From assembly GCF_001808955.1 (NCBI RefSeq), contig NZ_KV795254.1, positions 103,503-167,502 on the forward strand: a stretch of 64,000 nt of DNA. Reading direction: 5' to 3'. The notes below the pieces were generated by a model. The model was not told where the DNA came from and searched no databases. It worked only from the letters and a program-made list of their open reading frames with translations. Below, one piece after another: positions 26,499 through 34,384 of the stretch. Every line of letters starts with the position of its first letter. The first letter of the stretch is position 1. The position numbers and the translations under genes were made by a program. The stretch is from Rothia sp. HMSC078H08. GTDB lineage: Bacteria > Actinomycetota > Actinomycetes > Actinomycetales > Micrococcaceae.

Positions 26499-27572
26499 AT
26501 GTGTCAGAGCCACCCCGGTCCTGAAATCACCCAGGAGTACCTGAACTCCCTCGCCGCCCTGGCGAACTACACCCTGCCCACCCCCGCGGCACTCCAGGCA
26601 ACCGCCCTGCCTAACGGCTGGGAGCCGGTGCCCGGTGAAGTACCCGCACCCTATAAGGCGGAACTCTACACCGGCATCAGTGACGCCGAAGGCGGAGAGG
26701 GAACCCGCCGCCGCTCCACCACCGGCGAGAACGGCCGCAGTCGCAACCTGGTCTTCCCGCCCGCCCCCGAGCCGTTGCCGTACCCGATTGTGGACAACCA
26801 CACCCACATGGACCTGCTCGACGGCGAAGTAGAAATCAGCGCCCGCGACGCACTCGACGCCGGTGAGAAGCTCGGCATCGGCGCCATCGTGCAGGTCGGA
26901 TACGATATCCCCTCCTCCCTGTACGCGGTCGCCGCCGCGCAGGCTGATGAGCGTGTCCTCGCCGCCATCGCGATTCACCCCAATACCGCCCCCGAGCTGG
27001 CTACAGCCGGTCAGCTGGAGGCGGCGCTAGCCACCCTCGACGAGCTCGCCACCGCCGACCGTGTACGCGCTATTGGTGAGACCGGCCTGGACTATTTCCG
27101 CACCGGCGAGGAGGGTAAGGAAGCACAGCACTACAGCTTCCGCGAGCATATTCGCATTGCGAAGAAGCACAACCTGGCGTTGCAGATTCATGACCGTGAC
27201 GCGCACGAGGATGTTGTGCGCATCCTGGATGAAGAGGGCGCACCGGAACGTACCGTGTTCCACTGCTACTCGGGCGGCCCGGAGCTTGCCGAAATCTGCA
27301 ATGAGCGCGGCTGGTACATGAGCTTTGCCGGCACGGTGACTTTCAAGAACTCGAAGGGTATTCAGGAGTCGTTGGTGATGGCTCGTCCGGAGCTGATTCT
27401 GGCTGAGACGGATGCGCCGTTCTTGACCCCGCATCCGTTCCGTGGCCGCCCGAATGCGTCCTACATGACGAACTACACGGTGCGGTTCATGGCGGCTCAT
27501 CGCGGTGAGGAGCTGGAGGCGCTCTGCCGCCGTATCCGTGAGAATTCGGAGCGCGTTTACGGTCAGTGGTAG
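26499..27572 (+). CDS. tatD: TatD-family metal-dependent DNase
   Basis: A 357-residue amidohydrolase-fold nuclease. Metal ligands are seen in DNHTHMD, the glutamate of GETGLDYF, HDRDAHED, FHCYSGG and ETDAPFLTPHPFRG. The first 95 residues are an extension absent from the usual 260-residue TatD; it begins with Cys and carries a basic Arg/Ser/Gly patch. The ATG at 26499 has GAGG upstream and follows rsmI by 37 bp, so the two are probably co-transcribed. In relatives rpfB and rsmA follow tatD; here GT25 genes intervene. Confidence 0.9.
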   Translation: MCQSHPGPEITQEYLNSLAALANYTLPTPAALQATALPNGWEPVPGEVPAPYKAELYTGISDAEGGEGTRRRSTTGENGRSRNLVFPPAPEPLPYPIVDNHTHMDLLDGEVEISARDALDAGEKLGIGAIVQVGYDIPSSLYAVAAAQADERVLAAIAIHPNTAPELATAGQLEAALATLDELATADRVRAIGETGLDYFRTGEEGKEAQHYSFREHIRIAKKHNLALQIHDRDAHEDVVRILDEEGAPERTVFHCYSGGPELAEICNERGWYMSFAGTVTFKNSKGIQESLVMARPELILAETDAPFLTPHPFRGRPNASYMTNYTVRFMAAHRGEELEALCRRIRENSERVYGQW

Positions 27573-27602
27573 GCGCGTACAGCCTGTAGCGGAGAGCTAC
27601 TC

Positions 27603-27713
27603 TGGATCGCCTGCGTATTGCCTTGGCTCCAAAGATGCGTTTGGCGAATGCAAAGAACGCCCTGGACGCCACCATTGATGAGGTGAAGCAGCGTCTGGGC
27701 AAGGCGAAATAAG
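27603..27713 (+). pseudogene. 3' relic of a third GT25 glycosyltransferase gene
   Basis: In frame to a TAA at 27711 the sequence reads LDRLRIALAPKMRLANAKN and continues through ATIDEVKQRLGKAK. This matches the last 36 or so residues of both intact GT25 genes downstream (LDRLRIALAPKKRIANAKN and LDRVRIALAPKKRITNAKN). An in-frame TAG at 27588 and the absence of a start leave it non-functional. It begins only about 30 bp after the tatD stop, as expected if an array of three copies lost most of the first. Confidence 0.9.
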
Positions 27714-27715
27714 TA

Positions 27716-27773
27716 AGCCTCTTTGAGAAAGCCTTTCTTTGTCATATATGTATGGCGGGGAGAGGCTTTTTTG
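27716..27773 (+). terminator. Terminator after the GT25 relic
   Basis: AAGCCTCT (27716-27723) pairs with AGAGGCTT (27762-27769), followed by TTTT. It presumably once ended the lost GT25 gene and now ends the rsmI-tatD unit. Confidence 0.7.
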
Positions 27774-27852
27774 TAGCTATTTTCAGCTCTAGTGCGTGAG
27801 GTAGCATGTAACGTGCGAGACATAACAGGGGGCCGTACGCCAATTGTTGGGT

Positions 27853-27876
27853 ACTATCATTCAATTGAATGATAGT
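27853..27876. promoter_or_regulatory. Perfect 24-bp palindrome upstream of the first GT25 gene
   Basis: ACTATCATTCAA followed by TTGAATGATAGT is a fully symmetrical dyad centred on AATT. It lies about 170 bp before the GT25 ATG in an AT-rich zone. It looks like a repressor operator for a homodimer, but could form a cruciform or hairpin. Confidence 0.6.
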
Positions 27877-28048
27877 GTATTTTTATACATACGATTCATC
27901 ACTCACTGACTGGGCGACTTGTTATCGTGCGCGCATATTTTCTGCGCGCTTTGCGTTTGTCGTTGCCAAGTCAATACTCGGCACTCATGCGTGGCTTCTG
28001 TCGTTTCAGATAAAGACTGTATGGGCGTGCCACAGCAAAGGGAAAACC

Positions 28049-28870
28049 ATGGCAAAAATCCTGAAATACGTTCTGGGACTGGACGACGCGAACCGTTTTG
28101 ATTCTTTCTTCTCGGTGGGGGCACCCGCTCAAGATTTTCAGCGTTATTCTGCGGTGGATAACCGCGATGATCACGTCACTGATGCGCAATTCGATAGCAA
28201 GCAGTTCTTGGCTCGTTACGGTAAAGAGCCGAGGCCTGCCGAGAAGGGTTGCGCTTTGAGCCACTACCACATGTGGAAGGACTTCCTCGCTTCAGATGCC
28301 GACTGGGCTTTGTTTGCTGAGGACGATGTCCTCATTTCCCCTGACCTGCAACCTGTAGTGGATAGGATTATCGAAAAGTATCCTCACGTGCAGATGGTTA
28401 ACCTGGGCGATATCTACGCTTCTGAAGCTGGCAAGCTCACCCCGCAGGTTGATTACCCTCGTCTTTCGTTGCTTTCTCCTTTTGTGTACGGCAAGTACCG
28501 TATGGGTAATGCCTATGGTTCAAAGCCTCTGTATGGTGCTGCCCTGTATCTTCTTTCGCGTTCTGGGGCTGAACGACTCGTGGAATGTTATGGAGAGACG
28601 GTTCCTGGCGTTGTTGCCGATGATTATTCCCTCTATCGAGAATGGGGGGTAGACGTATATTTGGTGCAACCCGGTCTATGCGGTTGGGAAGGTACTAGCC
28701 TCATTCAAACTTCTGGCGTTCGTCACTTGGAAAGCCTCAAGAGCACGCAGCATGGCACTGGTTTTCTCGATCGGTTGCGCATCGCCCTGGCGCCGAAGAA
28801 GCGTATTGCGAACGCGAAGAATATTCTGGAAGCCACCATTGATGATGTGAAGCAGCGCCTGGGACGATAA
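28049..28870 (+). CDS. GT25-family glycosyltransferase (copy 1)
   Basis: A 273-residue glycosyltransferase of family 25 (PF01755), best known from lipooligosaccharide galactosyl/glucosyltransferases. AEKGCALSHYHMWKDF and the sugar-nucleotide motif FAEDDVLI (EDD near residue 92) are diagnostic; a second acidic cluster VADDYSLY lies near residue 190. No signal peptide or membrane helix is seen, so it should act in the cytoplasm on a lipid-linked or protein acceptor. The ATG at 28049 follows AAGGGAAAA. It is about two-thirds identical, without gaps, to the next gene and has its own terminator. GT25 enzymes are uncommon in Gram-positive organisms. Confidence 0.85.
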   Translation: MAKILKYVLGLDDANRFDSFFSVGAPAQDFQRYSAVDNRDDHVTDAQFDSKQFLARYGKEPRPAEKGCALSHYHMWKDFLASDADWALFAEDDVLISPDLQPVVDRIIEKYPHVQMVNLGDIYASEAGKLTPQVDYPRLSLLSPFVYGKYRMGNAYGSKPLYGAALYLLSRSGAERLVECYGETVPGVVADDYSLYREWGVDVYLVQPGLCGWEGTSLIQTSGVRHLESLKSTQHGTGFLDRLRIALAPKKRIANAKNILEATIDDVKQRLGR

Positions 28871-29255
28871 CCCAGAGACGGATTGGGCTACTGTCATCAC
28901 ATAAAAATCTAAATATGTGGGTCTTCTGCCTGTCCAGTATCCCCTCCCTATTGTGTATATCCGGTAGGGAGGGGATTTTTGCTGTGCACCAGTACGACGC
29001 GTGCCACATCGCGTTTTAACCTGAGGAGACCTGAGATTGGCGCATGGTGAATGATAGAATTCTTTTTACGTTGCACTGCGGTGTGCGTATTTATCACACG
29101 CTCAATATTTCAGACTCCCTGCCGTTTACGCACTGATTTTTAAGATTGATGAACCCCTCTGTTGTGCAGGTGGTCTGAAGTTCTGAAAACTCATCATTAA
29201 CCGACGCGATCTTCTACTGCTTAGGTCTTCTGGATGAGCTATTGAAGGGAAAAAC
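28871..29255. other. Spacer between the two GT25 genes
   Basis: A 385-bp region beginning with the terminator of copy 1 (28939-28980). The rest shows no gene. The last bases before copy 2 (GAAGGGAAAAAC) mirror the leader of copy 1, consistent with duplication including the binding site. Confidence 0.6.
28939..28980 (+). terminator. Terminator after GT25 copy 1
   Basis: ATCCCCTCCCTA (28939-28950) pairs perfectly with TAGGGAGGGGAT (28965-28976), followed by a run of T. Confidence 0.88.
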
Positions 29256-30077
29256 ATGGCAAAGATTCTGAAGTATGTTCTGGGCCTGGATGGCGCGAAC
29301 CGTTTTGACTCGTTCTATTCGGTGGGCGCACCCGCGCAGGATTTTGTCCGTTATTCTGCGGTGGATAACCGCGATAATCACGTCACTGATGAAGAATTTG
29401 ACGTTGAGTTTTTCCGTAGCCGCTGGCATCGCGACCCGAGCCCCGCGGAGAAGGGTTGCATGCTTAGCCACGTGAAGATGTGGCGTGACTTTGTTGCGAG
29501 CGACGCCGACTGGGCACTGATTGCTGAAGACGACATTCTTCTTTCTCCGGATGCTGAGGCGGTGGTGAACGCAATCATCACGAAGTACCCGCAGGTGCAG
29601 CTGGTGAACCTCAGCGATTCTTTTGCGAATGATGCCGGCAAGCTGAACCCGCAGGTGGAATACATCCGCCTGTCTCTGCTGTCTCCTTTTGTACACGGTA
29701 AGTACCGTATGGGTAAGCCGTACGGTACTTGGCCCCTGATTTGCACCGGTCTGTACCTGATTTCCCGTTCGGGTGCTGAGCTGCTGCTCAAGCAGTTTGA
29801 AGACAAGGTGCCGGGTACTGTGGCTGATGATTACAAGCTGTACCAGCAGTGGGGTGTGGATGTGCGTTTTGTGCAGCCGGGCCTGTGCGGCTGGGAGGGT
29901 AGTAGCGTCATCTTGGAGTCCGGTAAGCGTCATCTGGATAAGGTGAATAGCCTCCAGCACGGTACTGGTCCTCTGGATCGAGTGCGTATTGCTTTGGCTC
30001 CGAAGAAGCGTATTACGAACGCTAAGAACGTTCTGGAAGCCACTCTTGATGAGGTAAAGCAGCGTTTCTCGCGGTAA
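29256..30077 (+). CDS. GT25-family glycosyltransferase (copy 2)
   Basis: A 273-residue paralogue of the preceding gene with the same ends (MAKILKYVLGLD... and ...LDEVKQRFSR). AEKGCMLSHVKMWRDF and IAEDDILLSPD carry the GT25 signature, and VADDYKLYQQWGVDV the second acidic site. Differences cluster around residues 45-62 and 110-125, which may change acceptor or donor choice. The ATG follows AAGGGAAAAAC. The stop is 45 bp before rsmA with no hairpin between, so it may be read through into rsmA. Confidence 0.85.
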   Translation: MAKILKYVLGLDGANRFDSFYSVGAPAQDFVRYSAVDNRDNHVTDEEFDVEFFRSRWHRDPSPAEKGCMLSHVKMWRDFVASDADWALIAEDDILLSPDAEAVVNAIITKYPQVQLVNLSDSFANDAGKLNPQVEYIRLSLLSPFVHGKYRMGKPYGTWPLICTGLYLISRSGAELLLKQFEDKVPGTVADDYKLYQQWGVDVRFVQPGLCGWEGSSVILESGKRHLDKVNSLQHGTGPLDRVRIALAPKKRITNAKNVLEATLDEVKQRFSR

Positions 30078-30122
30078 TCTAAACTGTAACCTCCCCACCA
30101 TCCATCTATGTGAAGGAACGCT

Positions 30123-30995
30123 GTGAACGATCTGCCCCTGCTCGGCCCTGCTGAGATTCGCGAGCTTGCCGAGATGCTCGGTATTCGTCCGACGAAGACT
30201 CTTGGGCAGAACTTTGTGATTGACCCCAATACGATTCGTCGTATTGTCAATGCGGCAGAGATTTCACCGGAGGAGACGGTGCTGGAGGTCGGCCCGGGCC
30301 TGGGTTCGTTGACCCTCGGCATCCTGGATGCTGCGAAGGATATGGTTGCGGTTGAGATTGACCCGCCGCTGGCGCAGCAGCTTCCGCACACGATTGAGAA
30401 GTTCCGCCCCGAGAAGGCGGACGATATTGACGTGGTGCTTATGGACGCTCTGAAGGTCACCGAGCTGCCTCGCACTCCGGATGCTCTGGTGGCGAACCTG
30501 CCCTATAACGTGGCGGTTCCGGTGCTTCTGCACCTGTTTGCGCAGTTCCCGAGTATCCGTCACGCCCTGGTGATGGTTCAGGACGAGGTTGCCGACCGTC
30601 TTTCGGCGACCCCGGGCTCGAAGATCTACGGTGTGCCCTCGGTGAAGGCTAATTGGTATGCCGAGGTGTATAAGGCGGGCGTGATTGGCAAGAACGTGTT
30701 CTGGCCTGCACCGAAGATTAACTCTGGTCTGGTGGGTTTCCGTATGCGCGAGGAGCCTCTCTCGACCGTTGACCGCGACCTGGTGTTTACGATTGTGGAC
30801 GCCGCTTTCGCTCAGCGCCGTAAGACTCTGCGCGCTGCGTTGAGCTCCTGGGCGGGCTCCGGAGCGCGCGCGGAGCAGATTTTGGTGGCTGCCGGTATCG
30901 CTCCGACGGAGCGCGGCGAGAAGCTGGATATTCACGGTTTTATCCGCATTGCGGAGGCTTCGCTGACTGTCCCGGCTGAGCCTGTAGTGGAATAG
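30123..30995 (+). CDS. rsmA: 16S rRNA dimethyladenosine transferase
   Basis: A 290-residue SAM-dependent KsgA/RsmA that dimethylates A1518 and A1519 of 16S rRNA late in 30S assembly. Motifs are TLGQNFVID, the SAM site [14 protein letters not shown], and the catalytic [11 protein letters not shown] (NLPY). The C-terminal domain has [12 protein letters not shown]. The GTG start follows GAAGGA. It precedes ispE by 68 bp, as is usual in actinobacteria. Confidence 0.95.
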   Translation: MNDLPLLGPAEIRELAEMLGIRPTKTLGQNFVIDPNTIRRIVNAAEISPEETVLEVGPGLGSLTLGILDAAKDMVAVEIDPPLAQQLPHTIEKFRPEKADDIDVVLMDALKVTELPRTPDALVANLPYNVAVPVLLHLFAQFPSIRHALVMVQDEVADRLSATPGSKIYGVPSVKANWYAEVYKAGVIGKNVFWPAPKINSGLVGFRMREEPLSTVDRDLVFTIVDAAFAQRRKTLRAALSSWAGSGARAEQILVAAGIAPTERGEKLDIHGFIRIAEASLTVPAEPVVE

Positions 30996-31063
30996 CTTCT
31001 TCCCGCTCTAAATTTTTCACTGACGTTCTCACGCGAGTTCCCTCGCGAAAGGTTTATGCGCTG

Positions 31064-32074
31064 ATGAGTACCGCCTCCCAGACCGCTATTTCGGTTGATG
31101 CTCCCGGCAAGGTCAATCTGTACCTTGCCGTGGGGGATGTTCGTCCGGACGGCTACCACCCGTTGACTACGCTTTTTGCGGCGGTCTCTTTGACGGAGAC
31201 CATCACGGTCTCTGAGGGGCAGGCACCGGGGCTGAGCTTGAGCATGGATATTGTGCCCGGCTCCCTGGTAGATCAGCAGATGCAGGCGGGGCAGTTCGAC
31301 CCTGCCGCTGTGCCAATGGATGAGCGGAATCTTGTGTACCATGCCGCTGCGCTGATTCTTGCGGAGCACGGCATCGAATCTGTCCCGGCGCTGCACCTGC
31401 ATATTGCGAAGGCTGTGCCCGTGGCTGGCGGTATGGCTGGCGGCTCAGCGGACGCGGCTGCTGCCCTCATTGCTACGGACCGCTACCTGCACGCAACCGG
31501 CCGCACCGGTGCGCTCCTGACCCAGACGGATTATGAACGTCTTGCCGCGCAACTGGGCGCCGATATTCCCTTTAGCGTGCGTGCCGCGCTCGGGCAGACC
31601 CTCGCACTGGGGCAGGGGACCGGTACCGAGCTGCAGAATATTGCGGCGCCTCGGGAACCTCTGCACCTGGTGATTGTTGCCGCGCAGTTTGGCCTCTCCA
31701 CCCCCAGCGTATTCAAGCAGCTGGACGCGGGCCGCGCCTCGGGGCTGTACCCTGCCTCAGGCAAGCTGGTGGAACCCGTAGAGCTTCTGAGCACCCTGAA
31801 TTCTTATGATGGTTCGGAGGCGGCGCTCGCCTCCTTGGCACCGCTGCTACGTAACGACCTGCAGGCTCCCGCGCTTTCGTGCGCCCCGCAGCTGGAACAG
31901 ACCCTGAACCTGCGCGAGAGTGAGGGCGTGTACGCCTCCCTGGTGTCCGGTTCCGGTCCGACGGTGCTTCTGCTGGTTTCTTCGCAGGCTCGGGCGGAGG
32001 CTCTTGCCTCCACTCTTCGCGCTGCGGGCAACCACGCTGTGAGCGCGGTTAGTGCGATTCTGAATCACCCTTAG
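31064..32074 (+). CDS. ispE: 4-diphosphocytidyl-2-C-methyl-D-erythritol kinase
   Basis: A GHMP kinase of the MEP isoprenoid pathway phosphorylating CDP-ME on the 2-hydroxyl. The N-terminal DAPGKVNLYLAVG, the ATP loop PVAGGMAGGSADAAA and the late SGSGPTVLLL glycine loop are present. At 336 residues it is slightly longer than most, with an insertion around residues 60-95. The ATG has only a distant AAAGG. It is the last gene of the rightward rsmA-ispE unit and ends at a strong hairpin. Confidence 0.94.
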   Translation: MSTASQTAISVDAPGKVNLYLAVGDVRPDGYHPLTTLFAAVSLTETITVSEGQAPGLSLSMDIVPGSLVDQQMQAGQFDPAAVPMDERNLVYHAAALILAEHGIESVPALHLHIAKAVPVAGGMAGGSADAAAALIATDRYLHATGRTGALLTQTDYERLAAQLGADIPFSVRAALGQTLALGQGTGTELQNIAAPREPLHLVIVAAQFGLSTPSVFKQLDAGRASGLYPASGKLVEPVELLSTLNSYDGSEAALASLAPLLRNDLQAPALSCAPQLEQTLNLRESEGVYASLVSGSGPTVLLLVSSQARAEALASTLRAAGNHAVSAVSAILNHP

Positions 32075-32103
32075 TTGCCGCTGTAGCTGAGCGCTGAATA
32101 TAT

Positions 32104-32146
32104 GAAGAATGCCGGTTCTAGATTGAATCTAGAACCGGCATTCTTC
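32104..32146. terminator. Terminator between ispE and the ABC-F gene
   Basis: A perfect 21-bp inverted repeat (32104-32124 with 32126-32146) has almost no spacer, so the innermost pairs must open into a loop. It serves two convergent genes. Confidence 0.85.
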
Positions 32147-32160
32147 TATGTCTATAGACC

Positions 32161-33990
32161 TTAGCCCAGCAGCTCGGAGAGCTCGAGCCAGCGCATTTCT
32201 AGCTCGTCAATCTCATCCTGAAGTGTCTGCTGCTGCTCGCCGAGTGCCGCTAAACCGGCGTAGTCGGAGGCGTCGTGCGCGCTCATCTGCTCGGAGAGCT
32301 TCTCCTGTTCTGCAGCGAGCTTGGCGAGGCGGCGTTCAATCGCACCGGATTCCTTCTGCGCCGCACGCAGCTCGGCACCGGAGACCTTCGGGGTATCCGG
32401 CTCAGCAGAAGCCTGCGCCGAGGAGGCGGCACGCGCCTGCACGCTACCGGCGGCAGAACCGCCAGCACCTGCCGCCGAGAGTGCCAGGTACTCGTCCACA
32501 CCGCCGGGCAGATGGCGGAACGAACCGTCAATCACGGCGTACTGCTGATCGGTGACGCGTTCCATGAGGTAACGGTCGTGGCTGACCACCAGCAGGGTAC
32601 CCGGCCAGGTGTCCAGCAGATCTTCCATCGCGGCGAGCATATCGGTGTCCAGGTCGTTGGAGGGCTCGTCGAGAATCAGCACGTTCGGCTCATCCAGCAG
32701 AATCAGCATGAGCTGCAGGCGACGCTTCTGACCACCCGAAAGGTCCTTGACCGGGGTAGACAGCTGCGCGCTCGTAAAGCCCAGACGCTCCAGCATCTGC
32801 GAAGGGGATAGCTCCTTACCATCGGCAATGTAGCTACGCTTCTTACGGCCAATCACATCCGAGACGCGGTCGTTAGCAACCTCGTTGAGCTCATCGAGTT
32901 GCTGGGTCAGGGTCGCAATCTTCACGGTCTTACCGTGCTTGACCCGGCCCTCAGTCGGCTTCAGGTCGCCCGTCACCAGGGAGAGTAGGGTGGACTTACC
33001 CGCGCCGTTCACGCCCAGGATGCCGGTGCGCTCGCCGGGGGCAATACGCCAGGTAACCTTCTTCAGCACCGGGCGCTTGCCGCCGGGCAACGAGGGGTCG
33101 TCGTAGACGACGGAAACGTTTTCAAGGTCGACCACGTCCTTGCCGAGGCGGGAAACCGCCATCTTCTTCAGCTCCACGGTGTCACGCACAGGCGGAACGT
33201 CCGCAATGAGGGCGTTGGCGGCATCAATGCGGAACTTCGGCTTGGAGGTACGTGCGGGCGCACCGCGGCGCAACCAGGCGAGCTCCTTGCGCATGAGGTT
33301 CTGGCGCTTCGCCTCCGCAGCGGCCGCCTGACGGTCACGTTCCACGCGCTGCAGGATGTACGCCGCGTAGCCGCCCTCGAAGGGCTCGACGATGCGGTCG
33401 TGCACTTCCCAGGTGTCGGTACAGATTTCGTCGAGGAACCAGCGGTCGTGGGTGACGACCATGAGTCCGCCCGCGTTCTTGGACCAGCGGGACTTCAGGT
33501 GGTTAGCGAGCCAGGTGATGGCTTCAACGTCCAGGTGGTTGGTGGGCTCGTCGAGCATCAGCACGTCCCACTCCTGCGCGAGCAGGGATGCGAGCGCTAC
33601 GCGTCGGCGCTGACCGCCAGAGAGCGAAGAGACGGGTGCATCCCAGGGCAGATCGGAGACCAGGCCCGAGATGACATCGCGGATACGGGACTGCGAGGCC
33701 CACTCGTATTCGGGGGTGTCGCCCACAATCGCGTAGCCGACCGTGTGGTCGTCATCGAGTACGTCGGACTGGTCGAGGTAGCCGATGCGGGTGCCGCCGC
33801 GCACGGTAACGCGGCCGGAGTCCGGTTCGAGCCGGCCGGCAAGGATCTTCATGAGGGTGGACTTGCCGTCGCCGTTGCGACCGACAATGCCTATGCGGTC
33901 GCCTTCGTTCAGGCCGACCGTGATGCCTTCAAAGATGGTTCGGGTAGGGAATTCGAGGTGCAGCGATTCGCCGCCAAGTAGATGTGCCAC
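32161..33990 (-). CDS. ABC-F family ATPase (Uup-like)
   Basis: A 609-residue protein with two ABC ATPase domains and no membrane helices. Walker A motifs are GRNGDGKST and GVNGAGKST. Signature LSGGQRRR and LSGGQKRR and Walker B LMLDEPTNHLD and LILDEPSNDLD are intact. The interdomain linker carries the ABC-F arm (about residues 225-270), and the C-terminal 80 residues form a coiled coil as in Uup. Such proteins bind the ribosomal E-site region or aid ribosome and DNA maintenance; antibiotic protection is possible but not shown. The position next to ispE is typical of actinobacteria. Confidence 0.9.
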   Translation of the reverse strand: MAHLLGGESLHLEFPTRTIFEGITVGLNEGDRIGIVGRNGDGKSTLMKILAGRLEPDSGRVTVRGGTRIGYLDQSDVLDDDHTVGYAIVGDTPEYEWASQSRIRDVISGLVSDLPWDAPVSSLSGGQRRRVALASLLAQEWDVLMLDEPTNHLDVEAITWLANHLKSRWSKNAGGLMVVTHDRWFLDEICTDTWEVHDRIVEPFEGGYAAYILQRVERDRQAAAAEAKRQNLMRKELAWLRRGAPARTSKPKFRIDAANALIADVPPVRDTVELKKMAVSRLGKDVVDLENVSVVYDDPSLPGGKRPVLKKVTWRIAPGERTGILGVNGAGKSTLLSLVTGDLKPTEGRVKHGKTVKIATLTQQLDELNEVANDRVSDVIGRKKRSYIADGKELSPSQMLERLGFTSAQLSTPVKDLSGGQKRRLQLMLILLDEPNVLILDEPSNDLDTDMLAAMEDLLDTWPGTLLVVSHDRYLMERVTDQQYAVIDGSFRHLPGGVDEYLALSAAGAGGSAAGSVQARAASSAQASAEPDTPKVSGAELRAAQKESGAIERRLAKLAAEQEKLSEQMSAHDASDYAGLAALGEQQQTLQDEIDELEMRWLELSELLG

Positions 33991-34225
33991 GCCTTCTAGG
34001 GTACAGGGTGAGTGTTCAGTTCAAGTAGCGCTCCAAGCTTTGATGAGGGGCTACTTGGCGGTGCTGAGAAAAGCTGTGGGGATTGCGGGGCGCGCGGCTA
34101 AGTTGAGCACAGATATTTGATAAACTGAGGAAAGCATTTCCTGCATTGCGCTGTTCTGTGCCCAAAATGGCGGTCAATGACGATGAGGACCCGCTAGCGG
34201 GGGCTTGTCGTGAATGTAAGGATAA

Positions 34226-34296
34226 TCCGCCATGGTGTAATGGCAGCACAGCGGCCTTTGGAGCCGTTTGTCTAGGTTCGAGTCCTAGTGGCGGAG
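34226..34296 (+). tRNA. tRNA-Gln (anticodon UUG)
   Basis: The acceptor arms TCCGCCA (34226-34232) and TGGCGGA (34289-34295) pair fully. The anticodon loop is CTTTGGA between GCGGC and GCCGT, which gives anticodon TTG. The T-loop TTCGAGTC has TAGG/CCTA arms. The 3' CCA is not encoded. It lies just before glmU, a known actinobacterial neighbour. Confidence 0.95.
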
Positions 34297-34384
34297 CGTA
34301 AGCACTCAACGGAATCGTTGAATGAGAGTCGGCGGTTCCGCGCTCACCTCTCACTCTTACAACCTCGTATAAGGAGTCTTCTCA

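Larger units (their letters stand above)
27573..28048. other. Spacer after tatD with a gene relic, terminator and palindrome
   Basis: This 476-bp stretch holds, in order, the 3' relic of a GT25 gene (27603-27713), a hairpin with T-run (27716-27773), a perfect 24-bp palindrome (27853-27876) and an AT-rich leader before the first intact GT25 gene. No other gene is seen. Confidence 0.8.

Noticed and set aside
27573-30122. Insertion sequence or transposon carrying the GT25 genes
   Set aside because: No transposase, terminal inverted repeats or target duplication seen; the repeats are explained by paralogous genes.
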